A DNA stretch of 48,341 nt from Actinomycetota bacterium (GTDB taxonomy: Bacteria; Actinomycetota; Acidimicrobiia; Acidimicrobiales; CADCSY01), in NCBI GenBank assembly GCA_004366205.1, contig SIRW01000056.1, positions 1 to 48,341 of the forward strand, given 5' to 3'. The position numbers were made by a program, and so were the translations under genes. Positions 32,403 to 40,895 of the stretch are shown one piece after another. A model generated the notes under the pieces. That model made no database searches. It had not been told where the DNA came from and saw only the letters and a list, made by a program, of their open reading frames with translations. Each line of letters opens with the position of its first letter. The first letter of the stretch is position 1.

Positions 32403-33301
32403 GGCTGCACCTGCGGCTCGACCGGCACGCGCTCGTGCATGCTGCACAGGAAGCGCAGCACGCCGATCCACACGGCCACCGCCCCGGCGATGTGCACCCC
32501 GACCAGCACCTCGGGCACGCCGGTGAGGTACTGCACGTAGCCGACCGCGGCGTTGGCGACCAGGATCCCCAGCACGATCAGCCCCCGGCGCTGCACCCCG
32601 GCCGGGGCGTGCGACGAGCGCAGGAGGAACACCAGCGTCACGGTGAGGGCGACCAGGAGCACGACGGAGATGCCGTGGACGCGGGCCACGTCGGGCAGGT
32701 ACAGCGGCAGGCGCTCGACGTGCTCGTCGCCGCCGTGGGGGCCCGCCGCGGTGACGATCGTTCCGGTGAACACCACCACCGCGGCCGCGGCGACCACCAC
32801 CCGGCCGAGCACCAGCTGCTCGCGCTCCACGACGAGCCGGGGCTCGGTGTCGGGCCGGCCCGCCCGCCAGTGCAGCACCGTGGCCGCCCACAGCAGGAGC
32901 ATCGACATGAGGAAGTGGGCCATCACCACCTCGGCCCGCAGCTCGGTCAGCACGGTGACGCCGCCGAGCACGACCTGCGCGGCGGTGCCGGCGACGAGCG
33001 CCCAGCCGAGCAGCACGAAGTCGCGCCGCTTCGGGTCGCGCAGGTGGGCCGCCACGAGCACGGCCAGCACCGTCAGGACCACCGGGCCGCTCATCAGCCG
33101 GTTCGTGAACTCGATGACCCCGTGGTAGTGCAGCTCCTGCACCACGAACGACCCCGCCTCGCAGCGCGGCCAGTCCGGGCAACCCAGGCCCGAGCCGGTG
33201 AGGCGCGTGGCGGCGCCGGTGCCGATGATCGCCACCTGGAACACGAGAGCGGCCAGCGACAGCCGCGCGAAGGCCCGGGGGGAGACGCGGGGGGCGGTCA
33301 T
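32339..33301 (-). CDS. ctaA: Heme A synthase, CtaA/COX15 family
   Basis: 320 residues and eight hydrophobic segments. The family signature TRLTGSGLGCPDWPRCE, with its Cys pair, follows the first helix; His residues for heme occur in YHGVIEFTNR, AHFLMSM, RVHGISV and GVHIAG, as expected. The enzyme oxidises heme O to heme A for aa3-type cytochrome oxidase in the membrane. The C-terminal ~20 residues (Thr/Ser/Ala-rich) are those overlapping the small membrane protein gene. ATG 33301 follows TAGCAT by 9 nt. Confidence 0.9.
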   Translation of the reverse strand: MTAPRVSPRAFARLSLAALVFQVAIIGTGAATRLTGSGLGCPDWPRCEAGSFVVQELHYHGVIEFTNRLMSGPVVLTVLAVLVAAHLRDPKRRDFVLLGWALVAGTAAQVVLGGVTVLTELRAEVVMAHFLMSMLLLWAATVLHWRAGRPDTEPRLVVEREQLVLGRVVVAAAAVVVFTGTIVTAAGPHGGDEHVERLPLYLPDVARVHGISVVLLVALTVTLVFLLRSSHAPAGVQRRGLIVLGILVANAAVGYVQYLTGVPEVLVGVHIAGAVAVWIGVLRFLCSMHERVPVEPQVQPQPVTAMTNRAATTASTSSTP

Positions 33302-33310
33302 GGCGCGCCC

Positions 33311-33316
33311 ATGCTA
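33311..33316 (-). promoter_or_regulatory. -10 box TAGCAT of ctaA
   Basis: Minus-strand TAGCAT ends 9 nt before the ATG at 33301. Confidence 0.5.
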
Positions 33317-33362
33317 GAGCGCGATCAACTCCGGGCGGCGAGCCGGGCATCCGGCCAGCAGC

Positions 33363-33388
33363 CCGGGGCGGCGGTCCCGCCGCCCCGG
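33363..33388 (-). terminator. G+C-rich hairpin downstream of the SDR gene
   Basis: Exact 12-bp arms CCGGGGCGGCGG (33363-33374) and CCGCCGCCCCGG (33377-33388) with a 2-nt centre, 7 nt after the stop at 33396 on the minus strand. No U-tract follows, so this is an I-shaped terminator candidate of the kind common in actinobacteria. Confidence 0.5.
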
Positions 33389-33395
33389 CGCCGCG

Positions 33396-34250
33396 TCAGG
33401 CGTTGCGGACCGTCAGCCCCCCGTCGACCACGAGCACGGCGCCGGTGATGAACGACGCCGCCGGGAGGGTGAGGCTCACGACGGCGTGGGCGACCTCCTC
33501 CGGGTCGCCGTAGCGGCGCAGCGCAACCCGCCGGTGGGCGAAGGTGGCCTTGGCGTCCTCGGGGATGGCGGCCGTCATGCCGGTGCGGATGGGCCCCGGG
33601 CACACGGCGTTGACCGTGACCCCCCGCGGGCCGAGCTCGACGGCGAGGCCCCGGGTCAGCCCGATCACACCGTGCTTGCTCGCCGTGTACGGGCTGATCA
33701 TGGCGGTGGCGCCCAGGCCCTCGGTCGACGCGATGTTCACGACCCGGCCCTCCCCCGCCCGGGCGAGCTGGGGCAGGCACGACCGCACCATCCGGGCGTG
33801 GGCGAGCAGGTTCACCGCCATGGTGCGCTCCCACGCCGCCTCGTAGCCGTCCATGTCGATGGGGGCCGGGAGGCTGACACCAGCGTTGTTCACCAGGATG
33901 TCCACGGGCCCCAGGCGGCCGGCGACGTCCGCCACCACGGCGGCGATGCGCTCGGGATCGGCGACGTCGAGCGCCCAGCCGGCAGCGGTGCCCCCCGCGG
34001 CGGCGATCTCGCCCGCCACCGCGTCGCAGGCCGCCTGGTCGAGGTCGCACACCGCCACCCGCGCGCCCTCCGCAGCCAGCACCCGGGCGGTGGCCCGGCC
34101 GATGCCGCTCGCCGCCCCCGTGACGATCGCCACCCGCCCGGCGATCGACCGGCTCAGCGCCGTGAGCGGCTCGGCGGCTGCCGCCGCGGCAGGGCCGGGG
34201 GGTGCGGCGGAAGGGTCGCCGGTGGGTCGGGGAGCGTCGGCGGCGGGCAC
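33396..34250 (-). CDS. Short-chain dehydrogenase/reductase (classical SDR)
   Basis: 284 residues. TGAASGIGRAT is the TGxxxGIG cofactor motif, ILVNNAGVS the NNAG block, NIASTEG supplies the catalytic Ser region and YTASKHGVIG the YxxxK pair. VCPGPIRTGM and the ending GAVLVVDGGLTV complete the family pattern. The acidic residue after strand 2 (VCDLDQA) suggests NAD(H). The N-terminal ~35 residues are Ala/Pro-rich and not part of the fold. The GTG at 34250 follows TAGGGT by 8 nt; that box overlaps the stop of the upstream gene. The substrate is unknown. Confidence 0.85.
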   Translation of the reverse strand: MPAADAPRPTGDPSAAPPGPAAAAAAEPLTALSRSIAGRVAIVTGAASGIGRATARVLAAEGARVAVCDLDQAACDAVAGEIAAAGGTAAGWALDVADPERIAAVVADVAGRLGPVDILVNNAGVSLPAPIDMDGYEAAWERTMAVNLLAHARMVRSCLPQLARAGEGRVVNIASTEGLGATAMISPYTASKHGVIGLTRGLAVELGPRGVTVNAVCPGPIRTGMTAAIPEDAKATFAHRRVALRRYGDPEEVAHAVVSLTLPAASFITGAVLVVDGGLTVRNA

Positions 34251-34258
34251 GCCGGCGG

Positions 34259-34264
34259 ACCCTA
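34259..34264 (-). promoter_or_regulatory. -10 box TAGGGT of the SDR gene
   Basis: Minus-strand TAGGGT ends 8 nt before the GTG at 34250 and includes the TAG stop of the upstream gene. Confidence 0.5.
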
Positions 34265-34921
34265 CTGCGGCGCCATCCCCGGCCGCACCGGGCGGCGCCG
34301 CATGCGCCACCACAACCCGGCCAGAGCCACGGTGAGCACGGTCAGCCACACCCAGTTCTGAGCGGCGAACTCGACAAGCAGCTCAACGGGCCCGCTGATG
34401 GCGCCGCCGAAGCTCCGGATCAGCAGCACGGTGGCCAGCGTGCCCACCACCGTGAGCGTGGCGAAGGTAGCCCAGTGCATCCCGCTGGCACCGGCGAGGA
34501 CGCAGACCACACCGCCGGGGAACAGCGCGACGATCGGGATCCCCCACGTGCGAAACCCCCGCTGCACCGGCCGCAGCCACCACCCGCCTCCGGCCCGCCG
34601 GTCGATCCACGCCACGGCGTCGTCGCCGTACCACCGGCCCAGCAGATACAGGAACGGGTTCTCCAGCGACCGGCGTACGAGCGCCACCAGCACATAGGGC
34701 ACGGGATCGACGGTGGTCGCCGTCAGCACCAGGTGCCGGGTCGTGGCGTTGAGGGCGAGCAGCACGAGCGGGTGCGAGTGCACCAACGCCGCCACGAGCA
34801 GGTTGCCGGCCAGAGCGCTGGCGGCGAGGGCGGCGAGGGGAGCCGTCAGCAGCGCGAGCCGCCGGCGCCGGGTGCCCGTGCCGATCCCGAGACCCTCCTG
34901 CACAACCCCATCGTCGCCCAC
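34262..34921 (-). CDS. DedA/VTT-like membrane protein
   Basis: 219 residues with about five hydrophobic segments. The order ENPFLYLLGRWYGDDA, then FRTWGIPIVALFPGGVVCVLAG and SGMHWATFATLTVVG matches the VTT/DedA layout (F...GR..G, then P....AG...M....F). DedA proteins are linked to undecaprenyl-phosphate or lipid flipping. The usual R-x-x-P is not evident and the protein is divergent, so the assignment is moderate. The GTG at 34921 is the first possible start; no promoter box is obvious. Confidence 0.5.
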   Translation of the reverse strand: MGDDGVVQEGLGIGTGTRRRRLALLTAPLAALAASALAGNLLVAALVHSHPLVLLALNATTRHLVLTATTVDPVPYVLVALVRRSLENPFLYLLGRWYGDDAVAWIDRRAGGGWWLRPVQRGFRTWGIPIVALFPGGVVCVLAGASGMHWATFATLTVVGTLATVLLIRSFGGAISGPVELLVEFAAQNWVWLTVLTVALAGLWWRMRRRPVRPGMAPQ

Positions 34922-34999
34922 GCGGCCCCGGCGGCGGGGGCGCCGCGGCCGGGGCCGTGGGGCGGTCAGGGGACGGCGGGCCGTCCGCTGAGCGCCGGG

Positions 35000-35326
35000 C
35001 TACGCCGCCCGGCGGATGGGCGTGGGGCGGCCCAGGGACTCGTCCAGCGTGGCCTTGTCGTGGGTGAGGAACCCGAACAGGGCCCGCCAGGGCACGGTCA
35101 TGCCGGCGACAACGAAGCCGGTGACCCACACGCCGAGGGTAGCGTCACGGATGGCGACGCCGAACCCGGCGAACATGGAGTAGTCGAGGGCCCACACCGC
35201 GCCGATGGCGACGACGAAGGTGAGCAGGGACCGGAGCCGCTCGGCCCCGGGGAGGTTGTCCACGGCGAAGTCGACGAGCTTGACCGTCGCCAGCGCCATG
35301 AGGGCGAGGATTGCGAAGTGGTACAT
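35000..35326 (-). CDS. Small multi-helix membrane protein
   Basis: 108 residues with three hydrophobic segments (YHFAILALMALATVKLV, LLTFVVAIGAVWALDYS, GVWVTGFVVAGMTVPWRAL) and a basic C-terminus. Similar short proteins occur in actinobacteria, but no function is known to me. Unlike most genes here it has a full Shine-Dalgarno (AGGAGG, 6 nt before the ATG). Confidence 0.6.
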   Translation of the reverse strand: MYHFAILALMALATVKLVDFAVDNLPGAERLRSLLTFVVAIGAVWALDYSMFAGFGVAIRDATLGVWVTGFVVAGMTVPWRALFGFLTHDKATLDESLGRPTPIRRAA

Positions 35327-35419
35327 GTCGGACCTCCTGTCTCGATCCGCCCACTAGTTGGACCCCGCGGCCGTTCACGAGGTCACATGACGATGTCGTG
35401 GCGGTCCGCGACCATCCCG

Positions 35420-35425
35420 TAACCT
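35420..35425 (+). promoter_or_regulatory. -10 box TAACCT of the gene at 35432
   Basis: TAACCT ends 6 nt before the GTG at 35432. Confidence 0.45.
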
Positions 35426-35431
35426 CCCGCC

Positions 35432-36376
35432 GTGCCCGCCGCCGACGCTCCGTCCCCGGAGCCGCACGCCGACGAACCGCTGCCCACGTTCCCCGGCGCG
35501 CACCGACCCGACCGCACCCGCACCGTCGACGTGGGGGGCCTGCGCCTGGCGGTCCACGAGTGGGGCGACGAGGGGGCCCGTCCGCTCCTGCTCGCGCACG
35601 GCGGGTTCGACTTCGCCGGCACCTTCGACGTGTTCGCCCCCCTGCTCGCCGACGAGGGCTGGCGGGTCGTGTCGTGGGACCAGCGGGGGCACGGCGACTC
35701 GCAGCACGCGCCCCTCTACAGCTGGGACGCCGACGTGCGCGACGCCCTTGACGTGCTCGACACCGTCACCCACGACCCCGTGCCCGTGATCGGCCACTCC
35801 AAGGGCGGGGGACTCATGCTCCAGCTGGCCGAGTCGGCACCACACCGGGTGAGCCACCTCGTGAACCTCGACGGGCTGCCGTCGCGACGCCGCCACCCCG
35901 ACGTCGCCGACCGGGAGCGCACGCGGCTGCTCGCCGGCGAGCTGACCGCGTGGCTCGACCACCGCCGCTCGGCGGCCGCCGCCGAGCGCAAGCCGGGGAC
36001 GCTCGACGAGCTCGCCCGGCGCCGGGCCCGGATGAACCCCCGACTCCCGATCGAGTGGCTCCGCTACCTCGTGCCCATCGGCGCCCGCCGCGACCCCGAC
36101 GGCTGGCGCTGGAAGATCGACCCGGCGCTGCGGTTCGGCGGGTTCGGGCCCTGGCGCCCCGAGTGGTCGCTCCTGCGCATGCCCGGCCTCGGCGTGCCCA
36201 TGCTCGGGGTGCTCGGCCTCGAGCCCGAGGACATGGGCTGGGGTACCACCCCCGACGACGTGGTGCCGTTCCTGCCGCCCGGCGCCCGCTTCGTCCCCAT
36301 GGAGGGCACGGGGCACTTCGTGCACATCGAGCGCCCCCACGAGGTCGCCGAGCTGGTTCTGGAGCTCCTCTCGTGA
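35432..36376 (+). CDS. Alpha/beta hydrolase (tandem pair, active copy)
   Basis: 314 residues. LLAHGGFDFAGTFD (oxyanion region), WDQRGHGDS, the nucleophile elbow VIGHSKGGGL (Ser in GHSKG), and GTGHFVHIERPHEV (catalytic His) are intact. A Pro/Glu-rich N-terminus precedes the fold. Substrate unknown; the order resembles esterases and epoxide-hydrolase relatives. It overlaps the following paralogue by GTGA. Confidence 0.8.
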   Translation: MPAADAPSPEPHADEPLPTFPGAHRPDRTRTVDVGGLRLAVHEWGDEGARPLLLAHGGFDFAGTFDVFAPLLADEGWRVVSWDQRGHGDSQHAPLYSWDADVRDALDVLDTVTHDPVPVIGHSKGGGLMLQLAESAPHRVSHLVNLDGLPSRRRHPDVADRERTRLLAGELTAWLDHRRSAAAAERKPGTLDELARRRARMNPRLPIEWLRYLVPIGARRDPDGWRWKIDPALRFGGFGPWRPEWSLLRMPGLGVPMLGVLGLEPEDMGWGTTPDDVVPFLPPGARFVPMEGTGHFVHIERPHEVAELVLELLS

Positions 36377-37062
36377 CGGCGCCGCCGGCCGGACCGGAGG
36401 TCGGGACCCGCAACCCCGTGGTCCGCCTGCGCCACAACAAGGTGGAGCTCGCCCTCCACGAGCTGCGGGCCGGCGAGGGCCGCCCCCTGCTGCTCCTGCA
36501 CGGCCTCGGCGAACGGGCCCCCCGCGAGGTGCCGGCGGCGGTCGCCGGCTGGCCCGGACCGGTCCACGCCCTCGACTTCACGGGTCACGGCGAGTCGACC
36601 GTGCCAGCCGGCGGCGGGTACACCTGCGAGGTGCTCATGGGGGACGTGGACGCCGCCATCGCCCACCTGGGGCCGGTCACCGTGCTCGGCCGGGGCCTGG
36701 GCGCCTACGTGGCGCTCTTGATCGCCGGGGCCCGCCCCGAGCACGTCCGCGGCGCCATCCTCTGCGACGGGCCGGGCCTGGCCGGGGGTGGTCCCGACCC
36801 GGGATCGCCGACCGTCGTGCGGCTGGACCGCACCGTCCCGACCCCGCCCGACCCCTTCGCCCTGCTCGAGCTCGCCCGGGACGTGCGCCCCCCCGACTAC
36901 GCCACGAGCTTCGCCCGGCAGGCCACACACCTCTCCGGGCTCACGACGCCGATCAGCGTCTGCGCCCTCGGTCGCCCGGCCTGGCTCGAGGCGGTGGTGG
37001 GCGAGCCCGGCGTGGAGACCGCCGATCTGGAGCAGGCCCTAGGCCTCCACGCGTCGAACTAG
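36373..37062 (+). CDS. Alpha/beta hydrolase-fold protein lacking the nucleophile
   Basis: 229 residues. LLLLHGLGERAP and DFTGHGES match the fold, but the elbow reads VLGRGLGAYV: the Ser of GxSxG is Gly. No C-terminal GH motif is seen, and the protein is ~85 residues shorter than its neighbour. It is probably a non-enzymatic paralogue, maybe a partner of the preceding hydrolase, to which it is coupled by a GTGA overlap. Nothing in the reading frame suggests decay. Confidence 0.7.
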   Translation: MTAPPAGPEVGTRNPVVRLRHNKVELALHELRAGEGRPLLLLHGLGERAPREVPAAVAGWPGPVHALDFTGHGESTVPAGGGYTCEVLMGDVDAAIAHLGPVTVLGRGLGAYVALLIAGARPEHVRGAILCDGPGLAGGGPDPGSPTVVRLDRTVPTPPDPFALLELARDVRPPDYATSFARQATHLSGLTTPISVCALGRPAWLEAVVGEPGVETADLEQALGLHASN

Positions 37063-37267
37063 TGGATGATCCCGTCTCCGGGTAGGCGGGCGGCGGAGCG
37101 GGGCAGACTGGCCAAGACGGTCCGTCCACCGGCGGGCCGGCGAGCCCGAGGAGCCGACGATCACGACCGATCCCCACCACGCCGAGGCGGCGGGCGCCGA
37201 CGAGGCCCCGGTCGACGATCCCATCGGCGCGGCCTCGGCCGGGCTCCTCGCCGCCGGTGTCGTCGGG

Positions 37268-38377
37268 ATGGAGCGACTGCGCGTCCTGCGCATCCTCGGG
37301 CTGATCGTCGACCACACCAGCGGCGACGAGCAGCTGCGGATGGGCCCCGACACGCTCGCCGGCGAGTTCGGGCTCGACCCCGCCGCCACCCGGGACGCCT
37401 ACGAGCGTCTCGAGGGCGTGGGCGCGCTCCGGCCGACCGGCGACGGCTGGTCGGTCCCCGGTGCGCGCCATCTGCACGGCCAGGGCCTCCGGCCCGCCGA
37501 CGCCCTCGACGCCATCGCCGCCGTCCTCGCCGGCACCGAGACCCCCACCGCCGCCGTCCTCGCCGGCACCGAGACCCCCACCGCACCCGACGCACCGGCG
37601 CCGGCGGCTACGGGACCGAGCCCCGAGCGGGTCCCGACCCTCGCCACCCTGCCCACCCCCGTCGAACCCACCGACCGTCCGGTCGGCTCCTCGGTGCTCG
37701 TGGCCGCGGCGCTGGTCGTCGTCGTGGGGCTCGCCGCCCTGCTGTTCGGCAGCGGGCGGGCCACCGCGCCCGTCGAGGTGGCCACGGGACCGACCGCCCC
37801 CGTCACCGCCCCGAGCCCGGGACCCGGCCCCGTGCTCGACGATCTCGATCGCCTCGGTGGCCTCGTGACCCGACACGCCCGCCGCACCCCGCCGCTGCCC
37901 CGCGCCGGCTCGACGGCTGGCACCGGCACCACGACGACGACCGCCGGCCGGTCCCCGTCGCCGGGCACGACGACCCCCGGACCCGCCGCCGCCGAGCCCA
38001 CCTCGCCGGTGCCCGGCCCGCTCGGCGCCGACCCGCCCGGCGAGCTGGCCTGCCCCGTACCGCCGCCCACCGTCACGATCACGACCACCGCCGCCGTGTC
38101 CCAGCTCGACTTCGCCGGGTGGGTGCTCATCGTGCGCGGCGTCGTCGAGGGCCACCCCGACCATGACGCCGTGATCGAGGAGATCCTCGCCCACGTCGTC
38201 ATCGACGGCACCGAGGTGACCGACGACGCCCTGGACGAGCCCGTGCGCCTGGCCGCCGGCGACCGGCTGGAGTGGCAGGCCGAGCTCTCGGTGCCGACCG
38301 GGTCCGCCCCGCCCCACCCCCGGGCCGCCCTGGGCGGGTGGCGCTGGGCCGACCCGGCCCACGGCGCCTGCCCCTGA
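37268..38377 (+). CDS. Membrane-anchored winged-helix protein with a Pro/Thr-rich outer region
   Basis: 369 residues from the first ATG. Residues 1-65 look like a winged helix (LRILGLIVDHTSGDEQLRMG, LAGEFGLDPAATRDAYERLE, GALRPTGDGWSV). A Thr/Pro/Ala linker follows, then a membrane helix near 142-161 (VLVAAALVVVVGLAALLFG). The outer part has a Pro/Thr-rich stretch and a C-terminal domain of ~110 residues (PTVTITTTAAVSQLDFAGWV...). This layout, with DNA-binding inside and sensing outside, is like ToxR/CadC proteins, but I do not recognise the family. The open frame runs back to 37070 with coding-like sequence and no ATG or GTG; an ATC at 37160 with GAGGAG upstream is a possible rare start. Confidence 0.6.
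   Translation: MERLRVLRILGLIVDHTSGDEQLRMGPDTLAGEFGLDPAATRDAYERLEGVGALRPTGDGWSVPGARHLHGQGLRPADALDAIAAVLAGTETPTAAVLAGTETPTAPDAPAPAATGPSPERVPTLATLPTPVEPTDRPVGSSVLVAAALVVVVGLAALLFGSGRATAPVEVATGPTAPVTAPSPGPGPVLDDLDRLGGLVTRHARRTPPLPRAGSTAGTGTTTTTAGRSPSPGTTTPGPAAAEPTSPVPGPLGADPPGELACPVPPPTVTITTTAAVSQLDFAGWVLIVRGVVEGHPDHDAVIEEILAHVVIDGTEVTDDALDEPVRLAAGDRLEWQAELSVPTGSAPPHPRAALGGWRWADPAHGACP
37517..37582 (+). repeat. 33-bp perfect tandem duplication in coding sequence
   Basis: Copies at 37517-37549 and 37550-37582 are identical and encode AAVLAGTETPT twice, in the cytoplasmic linker of the winged-helix protein. Confidence 0.9.
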
Positions 38378-38813
38378 TCCGTCACCCGTCGACGACGCCG
38401 CCCTGTGGGTGAGGTTGTGGGTGACGGGCCCGCGGTTGGGGATCTCGCGGGCATCCTGGGGACGGGGCTGGGGATCTCGCGCGCACCCCTTGACGCCGTC
38501 CGCCCGGTCGCGCATCGTCTGGGTACCGGACGAGCCGAGCTCGCCGGGCAGGGAGGCCAGGGACGGCCGGGACCGGGGTGCGAGCCCCGGGAGCGGACCG
38601 CCCGACGGTCGACGTGCCCGGGACTCCTCGCCCGCACAGGGCCGGCGCCCGCTGGTGGCCCCCGACAGGGGGGCCATGCGGGGGCGTCGGACCGCCAGCA
38701 CCGCCCCGGACGGGCGCCGGCACCGGCGGCCGCCCGGGGCCGCTGCGCGGCCCGGGTTCGGGCAGGGCGCCCACCGGCCTCTCGGCGCCGCGAGCGGCGG
38801 CCCGCCGGGCGAC
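38378..38813. other. 436-bp intergenic region without a supported gene
   Basis: This lies between convergent genes. It holds a 9-bp inverted repeat CCGTCACCC/GGGTGACGG (38379-38387 and 38419-38427), the 13-bp direct repeat TGGGGATCTCGCG at 38437-38449 and 38469-38481, a 6-bp hairpin at 38573-38590, and a longer G+C-rich hairpin at 38733-38756. Open frames here are Arg/Pro/Gly-rich shadows without start signals. No tRNA or known RNA was recognised. Confidence 0.6.
38733..38756 (-). terminator. G+C-rich hairpin 3' of the PLP-enzyme gene
   Basis: CCCGGGGCCGC pairs with GCGGCCCGGG (one bulged G, 3-nt loop), about 57 bp past the stop at 38814 on the minus strand. No U-tract is present. Confidence 0.35.
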
Positions 38814-39800
38814 CTACCGGCAGTCGCCCGGACCGTACCGCTCGGCCAGCGCGCGCGACGTGGCGGCGGTGAACAGCGCGGGGGTGCCGCCGGTGTGGAG
38901 GAACACGACCCGGTCGTGGCGGCCGATGCGGCCCGTCCGCCGGGCGGTCACGAGCCCGGCCAGCGCCTTGCCCGTGTACACGGGATCGAGGACGAGCCCC
39001 TCCGTGCGCGCCGCAAGCTCGATCGCCGCCCAGGTCTCCTCGGTGGGCACGGCGTAGTCGGGCCCGGCGTGGTCGTGGTCGACGGTGACGTCGCCGGCCG
39101 GTTCCGGCCGCCCGGCCAGCGCCGCCGTCTTCGCGGCCGTGGCCGGCACGTAGTCGTCGAGGTCGCCCCGGGCGCCGACGTCGACCCCGAGGACCATCCC
39201 CGCATCACCGAGCCCGGCGACCAACCCGGCGTGGGTGCCACCGGAGCCGTCGGCCGTGACCACGAGCGCCACGTCCGGCACCTGGGCCCGGAGCTCGTCG
39301 GCCGCGTCCACGTACCCCAGCGCGCCGACGGGCGTGGCGCCGCCGATCGGCATCGGGTACGGCGTGCGCCCCTCGGCCCGGAGCCGCTCGCACGTGGCGG
39401 CGATGGCCTCCTCGGTGCCCGAGTAGCCCACCGGGCCGGCCCACACGATCTCGGGGCCGAGCAGCAGGTCGAGGATCACGTTGCCGCTCGGCAGGTCGGG
39501 CGTCCCGCTCGACAGCACGATCGTGCACGCCAGGCCGAGCCGGTTGGCCGCCGCCGCCGTCATCCGCACGTGGTTGCTCTGCCGGCCGCCGCCCGTCACG
39601 AGCGTGTCGCACCCCTGGGCGAGGGCGTCGGCGCACAGGTGCTCGAGCTTGCGGGCCTTGTTGCCACCCCCGGCCAGGCCGGTCATGTCGTCGCGCTTCA
39701 CCAGCAGGGCGCCCTCGGCCATGTCGAGGGCGGCGGCCAGGCGGTCCATCGCCTCGACCGGGGTCGGCACGTGGGCCAGGCCGAGGCCCCGCCGTGTCAC
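38814..39800 (-). CDS. PLP-dependent D-cysteine desulfhydrase/ACC-deaminase-family enzyme
   Basis: 328 residues, fold type II. The Schiff-base Lys is in [10 protein letters not shown] (about residue 48), after [29 protein letters not shown] is the SNH block, and [16 protein letters not shown] the phosphate-binding Gly-rich loop. The family includes D-cysteine desulfhydrase and ACC deaminase; residues that separate the two were not resolved. Its GTG overlaps the msrB stop (GTGA), so the two sulphur-related genes are coupled. Confidence 0.8.
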   Translation of the reverse strand: MTRRGLGLAHVPTPVEAMDRLAAALDMAEGALLVKRDDMTGLAGGGNKARKLEHLCADALAQGCDTLVTGGGRQSNHVRMTAAAANRLGLACTIVLSSGTPDLPSGNVILDLLLGPEIVWAGPVGYSGTEEAIAATCERLRAEGRTPYPMPIGGATPVGALGYVDAADELRAQVPDVALVVTADGSGGTHAGLVAGLGDAGMVLGVDVGARGDLDDYVPATAAKTAALAGRPEPAGDVTVDHDHAGPDYAVPTEETWAAIELAARTEGLVLDPVYTGKALAGLVTARRTGRIGRHDRVVFLHTGGTPALFTAATSRALAERYGPGDCR

Positions 39801-40207
39801 CCCCCGTCCGCCGGCTGGAAGTCCAGCGCCGCGGAGTTCATGCAGTAGCGCAGGCCGGTGGGGGCCGGGCCGTCGGGGAACACGTGGCCGAGGTGGGCGT
39901 CGCAGGCCGCGCAGCGCACCTCGGTGCGGATCATCCCGTAGCTGGTGTCGGTCACGGTCCGCACCCGCTCGTCGGAGACCGGCTCCCAGAACGACGGCCA
40001 GCCCGTGCCCGAGTCGAACTTGGTGCCGCTCTCGAACAGCAGGGCGCCGCAGCACACGCACCGGTAGGTGCCGTCGTCCTTGCGGTCCCAGTGCTCGCCG
40101 GTGAAGGCCGGCTCGGTGCCGCCCTTGCGGGTGACCTCGTACTGCTGGGGCGTCAGCCGCTCCCGGTACTCGGCGTCGCGGCTGTCGTCGATCGGGGTCG
40201 TCGCCAT
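39797..40207 (-). CDS. msrB: Peptide-methionine (R)-S-oxide reductase
   Basis: 136 residues, a single MsrB domain. Two Cys pairs for zinc occur in CVCCGA and [17 protein letters not shown] is the conserved core; the catalytic Cys is in [11 protein letters not shown] (about residue 122), a cysteine form. It reduces methionine-R-sulfoxide in proteins with thioredoxin, in the cytoplasm (no signal peptide). Confidence 0.92.
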   Translation of the reverse strand: MATTPIDDSRDAEYRERLTPQQYEVTRKGGTEPAFTGEHWDRKDDGTYRCVCCGALLFESGTKFDSGTGWPSFWEPVSDERVRTVTDTSYGMIRTEVRCAACDAHLGHVFPDGPAPTGLRYCMNSAALDFQPADGG

Positions 40208-40226
40208 GCCTCCATTCCAGCGGATC

Positions 40227-40895
40227 TCAGAGCAGCCGTCGATCGGCGACCCACCGGGTCAGCTCGTGGCGGTTCGACAGCTGCAGCTTGCGCAGCACCG
40301 CCGAGACGTGCGTCTCGACGGTCTTGACGGAGATCTCGAGGCGCCGCCCGTTCTCTCGGTACGTGTAGCCCCGGGCGAGGTGACGCAGCACCTCCCGCTC
40401 CCGGGCGGTCAGCTGGTCGAGCTCGGGGTCTGCGAGCGGCACCGGCACGCCGGCGAAGGCGTCGAGCACGAACCCGGCGAGGCGCGGCGAGAACACGGCG
40501 TCGCCGTCGGCGACCCGCCTGACGGCGTCGACCAGCTCGGGGCCGGAGATCGACTTCGTGACGTAGCCTCGGGCACCAGCGCGGATGAGGGCGATGACGT
40601 CCTCGGCCGCGTCCGACACCGACAGGGCGAGGAACCGGACGTCTGGATCGGCCCGCCCGACCGCGTGGAGCACGGCGAGGCCGCCGCCCCCGGGCAGGTG
40701 CACGTCGAGCAGGACCACGTCCGGACGCCGCTCCAGGATCATCTCGATGGCGGGATCGACCTCGGACGCCTCGCCCACGACGTCGACGGCGTGGCCGATC
40801 TCGGTGCGCACCCCCGACCGGAACAGGTCGTGGTCGTCCACGAGGAACACCCGCACCGGCGGGCGCTCCCCGCTCGCCGGCCCATCGGCGCTCAC
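40227..40895 (-). CDS. Two-component response regulator, NarL/LuxR type
   Basis: 222 residues. The receiver domain has the acidic pair VDDHD (residues 20-21), the phospho-acceptor Asp in LLDVHLPGG (about 64) and the Lys in YVTKSI. The C-terminal LuxR-type HTH reads [22 protein letters not shown] and [16 protein letters not shown]. It pairs with the histidine kinase whose stop overlaps its GTG (GTGA). The combination with PspC/LiaF genes suggests an envelope-stress response of the LiaR type. Confidence 0.9.
   Translation of the reverse strand: MSADGPASGERPPVRVFLVDDHDLFRSGVRTEIGHAVDVVGEASEVDPAIEMILERRPDVVLLDVHLPGGGGLAVLHAVGRADPDVRFLALSVSDAAEDVIALIRAGARGYVTKSISGPELVDAVRRVADGDAVFSPRLAGFVLDAFAGVPVPLADPELDQLTAREREVLRHLARGYTYRENGRRLEISVKTVETHVSAVLRKLQLSNRHELTRWVADRRLL

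Noticed and set aside
37066-38166. Overlapping plus-strand ORF in another frame before the winged-helix gene
   Set aside because: It is Arg/Pro/His-rich throughout and inconsistent with the recognisable protein in the frame starting at 37268.
38573-38590. T-arm of a tRNA (CCGGGG-TGCGAG-CCCCGG)
   Set aside because: The loop is not TTCRANN and no acceptor, D or anticodon arms could be placed around it.
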